From assembly GCA_964426545.1 (NCBI GenBank), contig CAYRQP010000006.1, positions 1 through 64,000 of the forward strand: a DNA stretch of 64,000 nt. The letters are read 5' to 3'. A program made the position numbers and the translations under genes. This document shows positions 9,074 through 17,359 of this stretch, piece after piece. Below the pieces are notes generated by a model that did not search any database, was not told where the DNA came from, and was given only the letters and a program-made list of their open reading frames with translations. Numbering within the stretch: position 1 is the first letter of the stretch; each line of letters starts with the position of its first letter. The DNA is from CAYRQP01 sp964426545 (GTDB lineage: Bacteria > Fermentibacterota > Fermentibacteria > Fermentibacterales > JCC-6).

Positions 9074-9715
9074 TGCATATTTTATCAAATGTATTAACAA
9101 TTGTCATTCGTTAACCATCTCTCTTACAGCAATTGCCGTTGACATTGAAGGAGACATCTCCGGATACTTCTCAGCACGAACATATACTGTAGTGGACGAC
9201 ATAACTGTCCCTGCAGAGGAAGGACTCATTCTTGCCCCCGGAGTCACTTTCGAGTTCGAAGAGGGGGCATTCACACAATATAGTTTCGATGTCAACGGCA
9301 TACTTGCTGCCAATGGAATGGACACCAATCCTGTAATTTTCAGGGCGGTGGATGTTGTAGTGACTACAATTATATTAAAATCACACAGAGTTCTTCTATT
9401 CTTTCATACTGCGTCATAGAAGATGCCGGGAAAGTCGGTACTTGCTCAGAAGACGGACTCTGGATAGACAACTGCTCTCCCGTCATTGAAACTGCCTGCT
9501 TCAGAATAACAGGTGGTACGAGATATTTGTTTCTGACTCTTCAGATCTTCCGCAAATCACCAACTGTATCATCACGGAAAACATCGAAGGTGGTATCATC
9601 TGTAAAAGTTCCGCCGATATTGATGCTGTTTTGGCACGATCACAAACAACGGCGCGGACGGCATCTGCATCAACGACGGCAGCAACTCCATTGATGTATT
9701 TAAAGGGACAGTATA
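9074..9715 (+). pseudogene. decayed right-handed parallel beta-helix secreted protein
   Basis: The translated remnants form one protein broken by at least three frameshifts. A signal-like start (MHILSNVLTIV, from 9074) and LTAIAVD in another frame are followed by ISGYFSARTYTVVDDITVPA and LAPGVTFEFEEGAF (to ~9360). The reading then moves to a second frame with ILSYCVIEDAGKV and GLWIDNCSPVIET (~9365-9520), a third with ITNCIITENIEGGI, and a last with GTITNNGADGICINDGSN. These are typical turns of NosD/pectate-lyase-like beta-helix repeats of surface proteins. The remnant stops where a palindromic GGGACAGTATAC element begins (9701), so the 3' end is missing. No intact promoter or start remains. 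This accounts for most of the apparently empty 8988-9813 region. Confidence 0.75.
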
Positions 9716-9816
9716 CTTAATTGGTGTTTTGCAGAGAGTTAAAGGGACAGTATACTTAATTATTGTAGAACAACCACTGCTGATTAGAATAATTAAGTAT
9801 ACTGTCCCTTTAATTA
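9701..9816. repeat. three-unit AAAGGGACAGTATACTTAATT element
   Basis: Two direct copies of TAAAGGGACAGTATACTTAA (9701-9722 and 9739-9762) are followed by the inverted copy (about 9788-9816). Units 2 and 3 can fold into a long hairpin with a ~24-nt loop. The left unit interrupts the beta-helix pseudogene. The right end overlaps the TAA stop codon of the DUF4342 gene, which reads towards it. Confidence 0.8.
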
Positions 9817-10065
9817 TTTCTCAATTGAAATTGTGCAGGTTGTAAGGAGCGCGGCGGCAGCACCGATTGCAATCCACATCGGGGCAATGAGAACACCGAC
9901 GATGCTGATGTTTACGGGAATTCGGAAAATCTCTTTGCCGTCGCTGTTCTTTATGATAATTCTGCGGGCATTACCCTCATGAAACAGCTCTTTAACCTTG
10001 GCAAGCAGTTCTCCACCCTTAACTGTAAATTCGCTTTTTTCAGTCTTCTCTTTTTCATCAGTCAT
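9814..10065 (-). CDS. DUF4342 domain protein
   Basis: An 83-residue protein matching the DUF4342 pattern. A charged N-terminus is followed by a helical segment (KGGELLAKVKELFHEGNARRIIIKN), a short strand region with FRIPVNISIVG and a C-terminal hydrophobic, possibly membrane-inserted segment (LIAPMWIAIGAAAALLT). Some family members begin with a UBA-like fold; function is unknown. AAGGGA precedes the ATG by 8 nt and lies within the end of thiL, 4 bp upstream, so the two are probably co-transcribed. The stop codon is fused to the neighbouring palindromic element. Confidence 0.75.
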   Translation of the reverse strand: MTDEKEKTEKSEFTVKGGELLAKVKELFHEGNARRIIIKNSDGKEIFRIPVNISIVGVLIAPMWIAIGAAAALLTTCTISIEK

Positions 10066-10069
10066 AATA

Positions 10070-11023
10070 CTATCCCTTCAAATGGTTGTAGCCCTTTTCC
10101 TTAATATCAATCATTCTGCCGTTTCGGACAACCTTGAGTTTTCCCGTACCTGACTCAGCCCGTCCAACCCGGGTGCATCCTTCATTCGAAAAATCAAGTT
10201 TTGCATCTGCACCGAACAGCAGCACAAAATCTTCACCGGAAGCGGCTGCCTTCAGTGGAACGTCAGTAACAGATGAAAAGAAAGGAACATCATCGACTAT
10301 TATTTCACAATCGGCCCGGCTCTCCATTGCAAGGTGCTCTGCTTCGGAGAAAAGACCATCGGAGATATCAATAGCACAGGAGACCCCTTTTTCAATGAGT
10401 TTTTCCGAAAGGTCGAATTGAGCCCGTGGCTCGAGAAATGCTCTCGCCTGAGCTAGTTCGTCTTCAGTCAATTCAGATTTAATGGGAGTCAGTGCACTAC
10501 CTATAAAACCGCCGGCTCTCGCAATCAGTTCTACTATTCCGCAGGCTCTTCCAATCTCGCCGGACACCCACAGAATGTCTCCTTCACGAAGCGCATCACG
10601 GGTAAGAAGAGATTCACCGCCCTCACCAATCGCAGTCAGTGTGACTCCGAACTTCTCACCGGAGATAGTCTCCCCCCCGGCAATTATCAGATTATTGCGT
10701 GAGAGAAGACCTGAATAGAATTCTTCGAGCCATTGCAGTTCCAGTCCGAATGGTATGCACAGGGAAATGAAAACAAAACCGGGGGTTGCTCCCATTGCAG
10801 CCAAGTCTGATAATGTCGCTTCAAGCAACCGTCTTCCCAGAATATGAGGGGGCTGCCACCACTTATGGAAATGAGTGCCTTCGAAGAATGAATCGATTGT
10901 AATCACCGGTTTGTTTAGTGAAGGGAGAACAGCACCATCATCCCATCCGGGGCAGAGTGCCGGAAACCTGGCACGGAGTCTCTCTATGAATTCTCGTTCA
11001 CCCCAGACTGTTTCTTTTTTCAC
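10070..11023 (-). CDS. thiL: thiamine-monophosphate kinase
   Basis: A 317-residue cytoplasmic enzyme that phosphorylates thiamine monophosphate to the cofactor thiamine diphosphate, the last step of thiamine biosynthesis or salvage. The AIR-synthase-like fold is recognisable from WDDGAVLP and VITIDSFFEGTHF near the N-terminus (Mg-ATP-binding acidic residues), LSDLAAMGATP, the glycine-rich GEIGRACG region, and CAIDISDGLFSEAEHLA in the C-terminal half. The acidic motif is slightly divergent (WDDGA rather than the usual GDDAA). The start is GTG with a weak AAGAGA site. The gene lies 4 bp after the MTA phosphorylase gene and 4 bp before DUF4342, making a compact three-gene operon. The product is needed by the thiamine-diphosphate-dependent KorB encoded in the same window. 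Confidence 0.9.
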   Translation of the reverse strand: MKKETVWGEREFIERLRARFPALCPGWDDGAVLPSLNKPVITIDSFFEGTHFHKWWQPPHILGRRLLEATLSDLAAMGATPGFVFISLCIPFGLELQWLEEFYSGLLSRNNLIIAGGETISGEKFGVTLTAIGEGGESLLTRDALREGDILWVSGEIGRACGIVELIARAGGFIGSALTPIKSELTEDELAQARAFLEPRAQFDLSEKLIEKGVSCAIDISDGLFSEAEHLAMESRADCEIIVDDVPFFSSVTDVPLKAAASGEDFVLLFGADAKLDFSNEGCTRVGRAESGTGKLKVVRNGRMIDIKEKGYNHLKG

Positions 11024-11027
11024 ACTA

Positions 11028-11888
11028 TTATCTCTTGAATATTGTCTTTAGACGATTCATTGTTAGCGGCGGACGGCTTTTGGGGGCTGTCATAACAGCG
11101 CTTTCGGAGGAACTGCAGCATGAGCAGGTCATCGCTTCAAGGTTATCAAGCAGATGTAGGGCGTACCCTATGGTCTTTCTGGCTCTTTGAGTATTTACCC
11201 GCACATTTGCAAGCACCTGTTCAACCGTGACATCTTCTTCACTCTCGTGCCAGACATCATAGTCAGTGACCATTGCAAGAATGGAATAGCAGATTCCGGC
11301 TTCCCGCGCAAGGTTAGCTTCCGGAAGTGCCGTCATACCTATTATGGAATGCCCCAATCCCCTGTAGAATTCACTTTCTGCTTTTGTCGAGAACTGCGGT
11401 CCTTCCATACAGACAAGAGTGCCGCCGTTATGAACTTTTGCATCTGCCTTTTCAGCAGCCCTGACCAGAATGTCGCTGAGATCCGGACAGACTGGTTTGC
11501 CGAAACCAACATGTCCGACTACACCATCACCAAAAAAGGTAGAGCGGCGGATACCTTTAGTCCTGTCGAATATCTGATCGGGTATCACGAAATGCCTGGG
11601 TCTGAATCTCTCCTGCAGACTGCCTACTGCCGAAACTGAGATCATGACCTGTACCCCGAGATGTTTCAGTGCATATATGTTTGCAGCATAAGGAACCTCC
11701 GACGGCAGGAGTGTGTGTCCGTCACCATGCCGTGGAATAAAAGCACAGCCTATCCCTTCATAATCTGCGAGGACTACTGGCGCGGATGGTTTTCCGAAAG
11801 GTGTTTCTATCTTCAGTATTTCCTCTGTTATCAAACCATCCAATGAGTAAACACCGGAACCGCCAATAATACCTATTCTCCGTCTCAT
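11028..11888 (-). CDS. mtnP: S-methyl-5'-thioadenosine phosphorylase
   Basis: A 286-residue member of the PNP/MTAP phosphorylase family, which cleaves methylthioadenosine (or a related purine nucleoside) with phosphate in methionine salvage. Family motifs: IGIIGGSGVYSLDGL at the N-terminus, PRHGDGHTLLPSEVPYAANI for phosphate and substrate binding, VSAVGSLQ, CMEGPQFSTKAESEFYR, and IIGMTALPEANLAREAGICY. The C-terminus carries a CSCC cluster and a ~25-residue extension; a C-terminal CxC pair stabilises some thermophilic MTAP/PNP homologues by disulfide formation, and whether that applies here is unknown. The start has an excellent AGAGGAGA site. First gene of the thiL operon. MTAP versus PNP specificity cannot be settled by eye. 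Confidence 0.88.
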   Translation of the reverse strand: MRRRIGIIGGSGVYSLDGLITEEILKIETPFGKPSAPVVLADYEGIGCAFIPRHGDGHTLLPSEVPYAANIYALKHLGVQVMISVSAVGSLQERFRPRHFVIPDQIFDRTKGIRRSTFFGDGVVGHVGFGKPVCPDLSDILVRAAEKADAKVHNGGTLVCMEGPQFSTKAESEFYRGLGHSIIGMTALPEANLAREAGICYSILAMVTDYDVWHESEEDVTVEQVLANVRVNTQRARKTIGYALHLLDNLEAMTCSCCSSSESAVMTAPKSRPPLTMNRLKTIFKR

Positions 11889-11967
11889 ATTTTCTCCTCT
11901 TTAAATTAATAATTATTGTGTTATTATTCAGGAATATACAAACTCATAAATTAAGAAAAAGGACACT

Positions 11968-13035
11968 ATGCATATCAAGGAAATTAACTCGGGAAAAAGA
12001 CACCTGGCGGGAATGAAATATCGGGATTTTAGAGAATGGGTTATTTCCAGCCTTGGATTGAAATCTTTTCGTGCCGATCAGATATTTACATGGATACACC
12101 AGAAGGGTGCCGTTTCTTTCGACGAGATGACGAATATAGGAAAATCCACAAGGTCTCTGCTGTCTGAAAAAGCGGTAATAACAACTCTTGAACCCGGAAA
12201 AACACTATCGGGTGAAGATGGTACTGTGAAATATTCTTTTCTGCTTCAGGATAATAAAACCATCGAGTCGGTTCTAATCCCAGACCCGCCTAGATTGACT
12301 GCATGTCTATCCACTCAGGCGGGTTGTAAGATGGGCTGCCTGTTCTGCCAGACAGGGTTGACGGGATTCCGGCGGAATCTCCGGTCGGGCGAGATTGTTG
12401 AACAGTTATACCATATGCGGCGAAGTGCAGAAGAGAGAATCTCTAATGTAGTTCTTATGGGTATGGGTGAGCCCCTCGATAACTTCGATTCAGTTGCCGA
12501 TGCACTTTCCATCATCAGCGAGGACCAGGGCATCTGCATAGGAACAAGGAAGATTACAGTCTCTACAGTCGGCCTGCCTGGCGGAATAAAGAAACTGGCT
12601 AATCTGGATGGGCAATACGGACTTGCTGTATCGCTTCACAGCGCAATACAGAGTACAAGGCGCGAGATAGTACCTGCCGCCACAGCTCTTCCAATCGAAC
12701 GGCTGAGAAATGACATTCTCTATTATGCTTCTGTCACAGGAAGGCGTGTAACACTCGAATACTGCCTTATAGCCGATGTCAATGATTCCATAAAAGAGGC
12801 GGAAGCACTTGTTGATTTTGCCAGGGGCATTCCCTGTAAAATTAATATTTTTTTCTATAATCCTGTAAAAGGAATGCACTTCGAACGGCCGGATGAGAAT
12901 ACTGTGAGTCGTTTCGTCAATTACCTCTATCCCAGATGCCCTGCGGTTACTCTACGTAAATCCCGTGGTACCGACATCGCTGCCGCCTGCGGCCAACTCG
13001 GCGGGAGGCGGGACGGAGTAAACTTCGTCAACTAA
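11968..13035 (+). CDS. rlmN: 23S rRNA (adenine-2503-C2)-methyltransferase, dual-specificity
   Basis: A 355-residue radical-SAM enzyme that methylates C2 of A2503 in 23S rRNA and, in many bacteria, A37 in tRNAs. The radical-SAM cluster ligands are in AGCKMGCLFCQTG (CxxxCxxC). The family motif NVVLMGMGEPLDN follows, as do STVGLPGGIKKLA and SLHSAIQSTRREIVPA. The C-terminal half holds the second catalytic Cys context (LRKSRGTDIAAACGQL). The N-terminal HhH-like substrate-recognition region (FRADQIFTWIHQKG) is complete. The ATG has an AAGGA site 6 nt upstream. It stands alone on the plus strand, divergent from mtnP and convergent with cobO. Length is normal for the family. Confidence 0.95.
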   Translation: MHIKEINSGKRHLAGMKYRDFREWVISSLGLKSFRADQIFTWIHQKGAVSFDEMTNIGKSTRSLLSEKAVITTLEPGKTLSGEDGTVKYSFLLQDNKTIESVLIPDPPRLTACLSTQAGCKMGCLFCQTGLTGFRRNLRSGEIVEQLYHMRRSAEERISNVVLMGMGEPLDNFDSVADALSIISEDQGICIGTRKITVSTVGLPGGIKKLANLDGQYGLAVSLHSAIQSTRREIVPAATALPIERLRNDILYYASVTGRRVTLEYCLIADVNDSIKEAEALVDFARGIPCKINIFFYNPVKGMHFERPDENTVSRFVNYLYPRCPAVTLRKSRGTDIAAACGQLGGRRDGVNFVN

Positions 13036-13099
13036 CTTGGCGACATATACTTATTTGGTAACATTAAAACGCTGTTTGTGGAAATAATGGATTTCTACC

Positions 13100-13624
13100 T
13101 TAAAACTCTATACCTTTTCGTGGGGGCGTTTTTTCAGAAGAATAGTAGTGCTTGATTTCCTTCATTTCTGTGACAAGGTCAGCATTTTCTATTAAGACTA
13201 GTGTGGCATTTCTTCCGGTAAGAATGAGTTCAACAGAATCAGGCTGTTGCCTGACCACTTCGAGAACATCTTCTTCCTGCAACAGTCCAAGATGAACAGA
13301 TATACATATTTCATCTGCAATGACCATCTGATACTGTTGGGAAACAAGAGCATTTTTAAGTTTAGACAGTCCGGAATATGCTAAAGCGATGCTCTCCTGA
13401 GACGGTTTTTCTCCACACGGCTGAAAGTCCGATGAACCGTACTGTTCAATGACAATATTTTCGGGGTAGCATTCCGGGAGAGCCAATTCAGAAGTATCCT
13501 GCCCTTTCATGAACTGACCGATGTATACGCGCATTCCGGCACAGGCTGCACGAACAGCAAGACCGAGAGCCGCTGTTGTCTTCCCCTTGCCGTTACCCGT
13601 GTAGATGTGAAGTTTACCGTCCAT
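13100..13624 (-). CDS. cobO: cob(I)yrinic acid a,c-diamide adenosyltransferase
   Basis: A 174-residue P-loop enzyme that transfers the adenosyl group of ATP to the cobalt of corrinoids, making adenosylcobalamin. Motifs: the P-loop GNGKGKTTAALGLAVRA at the N-terminus, RVYIGQFMKG, the Walker B-like MVIADEICI, LILTGRNA, and a terminal KGIEF, which is characteristic of CobO/BtuR proteins. The start follows GGAG. It lies 45 bp downstream of the flavin reductase-rubredoxin gene in the same direction and may be read through from it; flavoproteins can supply electrons for Co(II) reduction, so the adjacency may be functional (inference). No other corrinoid biosynthesis gene is present, suggesting salvage or scattered genes. 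A B12-related ATPase (MutL family) occurs elsewhere in the window. Confidence 0.92.
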   Translation of the reverse strand: MDGKLHIYTGNGKGKTTAALGLAVRAACAGMRVYIGQFMKGQDTSELALPECYPENIVIEQYGSSDFQPCGEKPSQESIALAYSGLSKLKNALVSQQYQMVIADEICISVHLGLLQEEDVLEVVRQQPDSVELILTGRNATLVLIENADLVTEMKEIKHYYSSEKTPPRKGIEF

Positions 13625-13669
13625 CGAATCTCCTAGATGAAGGGTCGCAGAAGAGACTGAGTACTTCTA

Positions 13670-14380
13670 CTATTCTTCTGAGAACTGGTCTTTGCCAACA
13701 CCACAGACAGGACATACCCAATCATCAGGAAGGTCTTCGAATGCTGTCCCGGCTTCTATACCATCGTCAGGGTCTCCCGCTACCGGCTCATAAACATATC
13801 CGCAGATATTGCATACATAGTTTTTCATTACTGTTTCTTCCTTTCGGTACTTTGTTTCAGTTTTCACATTTTCCGTTGATAGTTGAGCATGCGGTGCCGT
13901 CGGGGGTACCTTCCCCCTCAGCACTTCACTGTAATACGCATAAGTCATAGGTGTTCCTGTACCTGTAACTCTGCAATCGGTAACTTCACCAACAAACAGG
14001 GTATGCGTTCCCATATCAATTGAATCAGTTATTTTCAGATCGATTGATGCCAGTACATTATCATCGGGGATGGGGCATCCGGAATCTGCAAGAGAATATT
14101 CAAGATTGGCAAACTTATCGAATTCCCGACCGCTCCTGAAACCGAAATTCCCAATGAATTTCATTTCAGCATCTTCACTGAGAACATTTACAGCACATAT
14201 GCGGGATGCTGCAATGTATTCATGTGTCAATTCGGTCTTGTTTATGGAAACCGCCAGTTTAGGCGGGTCGGAAGTGATTTGAAATACTGTATTCGCTATC
14301 TGCCCGTTAATCCTGTCTTCCCGTCGGGATGTAACCACATAGATACCGTAACTTAGAGTGAAAAGTGCCTTCATGTCCAT
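13670..14380 (-). CDS. flavin reductase-like protein fused to rubredoxin (high-molecular-weight rubredoxin)
   Basis: A 236-residue two-domain protein. Residues 1 to ~160 form an FMN-binding flavin-reductase-like split barrel (SYGIYVVTSRREDRINGQI, ITSDPPKLAVSINKTELTH, TLFVGEVTDC). A ~20-residue linker leads to a C-terminal rubredoxin whose iron ligands are in YVCNICGYVYEP and DWVCPVCGVGKDQF. This is the Hrb architecture known from Moorella and other anaerobes, where it accepts electrons from NAD(P)H or ferredoxin and passes them to flavodiiron protein. Consistent with that, it starts 6 bp after fprA. Either of two close ATGs (MDM) could be the start. The whole group downstream of dfx reads as one operon. 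Confidence 0.88.
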   Translation of the reverse strand: MDMKALFTLSYGIYVVTSRREDRINGQIANTVFQITSDPPKLAVSINKTELTHEYIAASRICAVNVLSEDAEMKFIGNFGFRSGREFDKFANLEYSLADSGCPIPDDNVLASIDLKITDSIDMGTHTLFVGEVTDCRVTGTGTPMTYAYYSEVLRGKVPPTAPHAQLSTENVKTETKYRKEETVMKNYVCNICGYVYEPVAGDPDDGIEAGTAFEDLPDDWVCPVCGVGKDQFSEE

Positions 14381-14386
14381 ACGGTT

Positions 14387-15598
14387 TCAACCGCTTTCGT
14401 GTTTCGACAGTAACTGTTCCGCTATCGCTGCTCCAAATTTTCCTGCTTCTTCGAGTGCTGCATTATCAGGGACATAATTAACATTCATTCCGGAAACTGC
14501 AAGCGGTATTTTCTGTTCGGTAAGCATGTCTTCAAGCCTCTTCACGGCTTCCCCGCTCCAGCCGTAGGACCCGAATGCAGCACCAATGAGATTTTTAGGC
14601 TTAAGACTGCCAATATATGTCATGAATGCTGCCACGGTCGGGAAAATCTGACCGTTGATGGTGGGACTTCCCACGATTAATGCACCTGCATCGACCAACT
14701 CCGTGACGACATCGCTTCTGTGAGAAGAACCAAGCGGCATGACTTTAACGGAAATGCCTTTAGATGAAAGTCCGTTGCAAATCGCTTCCGCAAGAACTTC
14801 AGTACTCTTCCACATCGTATCATATACGATAACTGCCTTCGGTGTGGGCCTCTGTTCCGACCATTCCCGCCACTTCTCGATAATTCTGCCTATATGCTCC
14901 CGCCAGACCGGACCATGGTCGGGACACAGGTATTCTATGTCGAGGTTCATCTCTTCCAGTTGTTTTATGAGTCGCAGTACAAGCGGTGAAAACGGCATGA
15001 GAATATTAGAAAAATACTTAGCTGCTTCTTCATCGAGTATATGAAGCGGGATTTCATCATCGAAGCGTTCAGTCGTTGCGAGGTGCATGCCGAAACCATC
15101 CTGTGAGAACAGCACTTTTTCCTGTGGAAGATATGTGACCATGCTGTCCGGCCAGTGAAGCATCCTGGTTTCGATAAATGCAAGGTCCATATCTCCTAGA
15201 GAAAGGGTATCGCCTGTTTTCACTGTTTCGATGACATCATCACCCCAGTGAAAATGCAAAGATAGAGCCTTGTTCCCCATTGGAGATGCAAACACCTTTT
15301 CCGGTTTTACAGCCTTAATAGTGCCTGGAAGTGAGCCGGAATGGTCCATTTCCGAATGATTGCTGATAATGTAATCAATCTTCGCCGGGTCGATGATGGA
15401 AGATATTCTTGCCATCATTTCACCGATGAACTGCTTCTTTACGGTATCTATCAAAGTTACTTTTTCTGCAAGAATGAGGAATGCATTGTAGGTGCTTCCC
15501 CTGTTTGTGCTGTATCCGTGAAAATCCCGGATTCCCCAGTCAATTGCACCGACCCAGTGTACTTTCTCCGTTATCTTTACCGCTTCGAATGCACTCAT
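14387..15598 (-). CDS. fprA: flavodiiron protein (FprA, O2/NO reductase)
   Basis: A 403-residue class A flavodiiron protein. The N-terminal metallo-beta-lactamase-like domain carries the diiron ligands (SNHSEMDHSGS, i.e. HxExDH; then MLHWPDSMVTYL; and CPDHGPVW). The C-terminal flavodoxin domain starts near residue 255 (AVIVYDTMWKSTEVLAEAI) and includes IVGSPTINGQIFPT and GAAFGSYGWSGEAVKRL for FMN binding. The enzyme reduces O2 to water and/or NO to N2O in the cytoplasm of anaerobes. Electrons would come from the rubredoxin fusion encoded immediately downstream. A GGAGAG site precedes the ATG. The gene lies between ferritin and the rubredoxin fusion in the oxidative-stress operon. Confidence 0.95.
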   Translation of the reverse strand: MSAFEAVKITEKVHWVGAIDWGIRDFHGYSTNRGSTYNAFLILAEKVTLIDTVKKQFIGEMMARISSIIDPAKIDYIISNHSEMDHSGSLPGTIKAVKPEKVFASPMGNKALSLHFHWGDDVIETVKTGDTLSLGDMDLAFIETRMLHWPDSMVTYLPQEKVLFSQDGFGMHLATTERFDDEIPLHILDEEAAKYFSNILMPFSPLVLRLIKQLEEMNLDIEYLCPDHGPVWREHIGRIIEKWREWSEQRPTPKAVIVYDTMWKSTEVLAEAICNGLSSKGISVKVMPLGSSHRSDVVTELVDAGALIVGSPTINGQIFPTVAAFMTYIGSLKPKNLIGAAFGSYGWSGEAVKRLEDMLTEQKIPLAVSGMNVNYVPDNAALEEAGKFGAAIAEQLLSKHESG

Positions 15599-15634
15599 AT
15601 ACTCTCCTGATTCAACTTGATTGACTCATTCAGA

Positions 15635-16144
15635 CTATTCTGCGGACGGCGGGGTGAATACGCGTGTGCCGAGTTCCTTGTCTATCATGAATTTACCGCC
15701 GCCTGATTTTCCTATTAGTTTGAACTTCCGTACAACTTCACCGACTGACGTTTCCTCTTCTACCTGCTCTGCAACATACCACTGAAGAAAATTCTCACTC
15801 ATATGGTCATTTTCACCGCGTGCAAGAGTTACCAGAGCATTGATAAGTGAGGTTACTTCTTCTTCGTGAGTAAGTGCAGATTCGAATACATCCTGTGTTG
15901 ATGACCACTCTGCAGGCGGAGTCTCTATTGCTTCGAGTATAACCCTGCCGCCGCGGTCATTGACATATTTCATGAATTTCTCGGCATGATACATCTCTTC
16001 GAGTACCTGTGCTCTCATCCAGACAGCGGCTCCCGCCATGCCGATGGATTCAAGGAACATTTCCATGGATGCGTAGAGATACGCCGAGTAAAGCTCCACA
16101 TTGATCTGGTCGTTGATCGCTTTTTCCATCTTCTGATTCAACAT
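15635..16144 (-). CDS. ftnA: ferritin
   Basis: A 169-residue non-haem ferritin of the bacterial FtnA type. The four-helix bundle shows ferroxidase ligands in INVELYSAYLYASM, VLEEMYHAEKF, THEEEVTSLI and VAEQVEEETSVGEVV. It stores iron and consumes H2O2 or O2 while oxidising Fe(II). AAGGA precedes the ATG, which overlaps the end of dfx by 7 nt, so translation is probably coupled. Its place between superoxide reductase and flavodiiron protein fits a role in limiting Fenton chemistry. The length is normal, with a short extra C-terminal tail after the fourth helix. Confidence 0.93.
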   Translation of the reverse strand: MLNQKMEKAINDQINVELYSAYLYASMEMFLESIGMAGAAVWMRAQVLEEMYHAEKFMKYVNDRGGRVILEAIETPPAEWSSTQDVFESALTHEEEVTSLINALVTLARGENDHMSENFLQWYVAEQVEEETSVGEVVRKFKLIGKSGGGKFMIDKELGTRVFTPPSAE

Positions 16145-16524
16145 TGCTTATCCTTCCATAGTCCATGAACCGAGCAGTATTCCCGTGCTGTAACTTCTCC
16201 CCGGTCTCCGCAGACAAACTCAACTTTCGGTTCCATGCCCGGTTTGAGGTGTTTGCGCAATACTGAGTTCCCTGAAATCAATTCAATCCATTCGATATAG
16301 TGAAGCGTTTCCATCGGGTGAAGAGTGCTTCCTACTGTTACAGTATATCCGTTTTCGGTTTTTTCGACAACCGGTACATGCTTTTCTGTGGCTGAATCTG
16401 CTTTCTTCTCTTTGTGGAGTTTCATCGGCTTTCCGCAGCAGACCAAAGCACCTTTCCCCGTATGAAGCATTTCCACGATATTACCGCAGATTATACATTT
16501 ATATATTTCCATTCGTTTTGTCAT
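16138..16524 (-). CDS. dfx: desulfoferrodoxin / superoxide reductase
   Basis: A 128-residue class I (2Fe) superoxide reductase. The N-terminal desulforedoxin domain has the FeS4 ligands in YKCIICGN and LVCCGKP. The C-terminal SOR domain carries the Fe(His)4Cys site: KHVPV, the STLHPMETLHYIEWI segment, and the final EYCSVHGLW with the Cys and last His. It reduces superoxide to H2O2 without making O2, the usual anaerobe strategy. I place the start at 16524 because AAGGAGAATA lies directly upstream of that ATG; a start nine codons earlier lacks such a site. First gene of the operon, 40 bp downstream of a near-consensus promoter. Confidence 0.94.
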   Translation of the reverse strand: MTKRMEIYKCIICGNIVEMLHTGKGALVCCGKPMKLHKEKKADSATEKHVPVVEKTENGYTVTVGSTLHPMETLHYIEWIELISGNSVLRKHLKPGMEPKVEFVCGDRGEVTAREYCSVHGLWKDKQC

Positions 16525-16563
16525 ATTATTCTCCTTAGTATTTTGCGTCATTAGTAATCAAGA

Positions 16564-16591
16564 TTTATAATGCCAGTATTGGAAATGTCAA
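16564..16591 (-). promoter_or_regulatory. sigma-70-type promoter of the dfx-ftn-fprA-rubredoxin operon
   Basis: On the minus strand a perfect -35 box TTGACA (complement of 16586-16591) is followed after 16 bp by TATAAA (complement of 16564-16569). Transcription would start near 16557, leaving a ~30-nt leader before the dfx ATG and its AAGGAG site. This is the best promoter match I found in the window. Confidence 0.75.
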
Positions 16592-16602
16592 ATTTCAAGG
16601 GA

Positions 16603-16616
16603 CTCGATTAACCGAG
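16603..16616. promoter_or_regulatory. near-palindromic operator candidate upstream of dfx
   Basis: CTCGATTAACCGAG is a 14-bp palindrome with a single mismatched pair, 11 bp upstream of the -35 box. The position suits a transcription-factor site for the oxidative-stress operon. The regulator is unknown and the match could be chance. Confidence 0.3.
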
Positions 16617-16666
16617 CAAGGATTAAATTCTCCGGAATAAGCAGATATCAAGAAGATCGAATACTA

Positions 16667-17359
16667 TCAGTAATTTATGTCCTTGCTTGCGGCAACAAGG
16701 TTGATGCGGTCAACTCCCTGTATTTTCTGAAGTCCAACGACCATTTCTGACGAATCAAATCCTGATACGAGGACCAGGTCATATGTCAGAATGAGATATT
16801 TCCCATCATCAGATGGTTCTATGTGAATCAAAGTACTTTTCCTTGTCTTATCTACAATGTATTCAACATATCCCTTTTCATCGCCGTTTATTCTGTCAAA
16901 GCGAAAACGAATTATAAATTCGCTTCTATTGACAGATCCAAAATCGGTCTTATTGAGTAGTAACGCAACAGAGCTGATGAAAATGGTTGAGAATGTTGCA
17001 AGGGTGTAATTGCCCGTCCCGCATGCAATACCTTCCGTCAAGGCGAAAAAGATGAAAGCAGTATCCTTTGTATCCTTCACAACAGTTCTAAAGCGAACAA
17101 TGGTTAGTGCGCCAACAAGTGCAAATGCCCGTGCTAGATTGCTGCCTATCACCATCATTACGGCACTCACTGTGATGCACATTAAAACCAGTGTGATTAC
17201 AAACGACTGTGAATAGGAAAGTCCCTTATGTGTTTTTTTATAAATGAATCCTATTGCCAGTCCGGTCAGTAAAGCAAGAACCATATTAATGATTATGGAT
17301 TGCGGGTTGTAGCCGACTGCTTCATTCGTGGCAGTAAACCACTCTGTCATCTCAGGCAA
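16667..17359 (-). CDS. DUF4956 membrane protein
   Basis: A 230-residue protein of the DUF4956 family. The N-terminal ~130 residues hold about four transmembrane helices (IINMVLALLTGLAIGFIY, FVITLVLMCITVSAVMMVIG, TAFIFFALTEGIACG and a following LATFSTIFISSVALLL). The rest is a soluble cytosolic domain. A conserved GALTIVRFRTVVKDTKDTA segment between helices is the family hallmark. The start is TTG at 17359, with AGGAG 7 nt upstream; the next ATG lies too far from that site. It overlaps the VTC gene by 13 nt. Family members sit beside VTC-domain polyphosphate polymerases in many bacteria and are presumed to be a membrane partner; the mechanism is not established. Confidence 0.85.
   Translation of the reverse strand: MPEMTEWFTATNEAVGYNPQSIIINMVLALLTGLAIGFIYKKTHKGLSYSQSFVITLVLMCITVSAVMMVIGSNLARAFALVGALTIVRFRTVVKDTKDTAFIFFALTEGIACGTGNYTLATFSTIFISSVALLLNKTDFGSVNRSEFIIRFRFDRINGDEKGYVEYIVDKTRKSTLIHIEPSDDGKYLILTYDLVLVSGFDSSEMVVGLQKIQGVDRINLVAASKDINY

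Noticed and set aside
11889..11967. SAM riboswitch or shared regulatory element between mtnP and rlmN
   Set aside because: Only 79 AT-rich bases, no stem-loop pattern of a SAM riboswitch.
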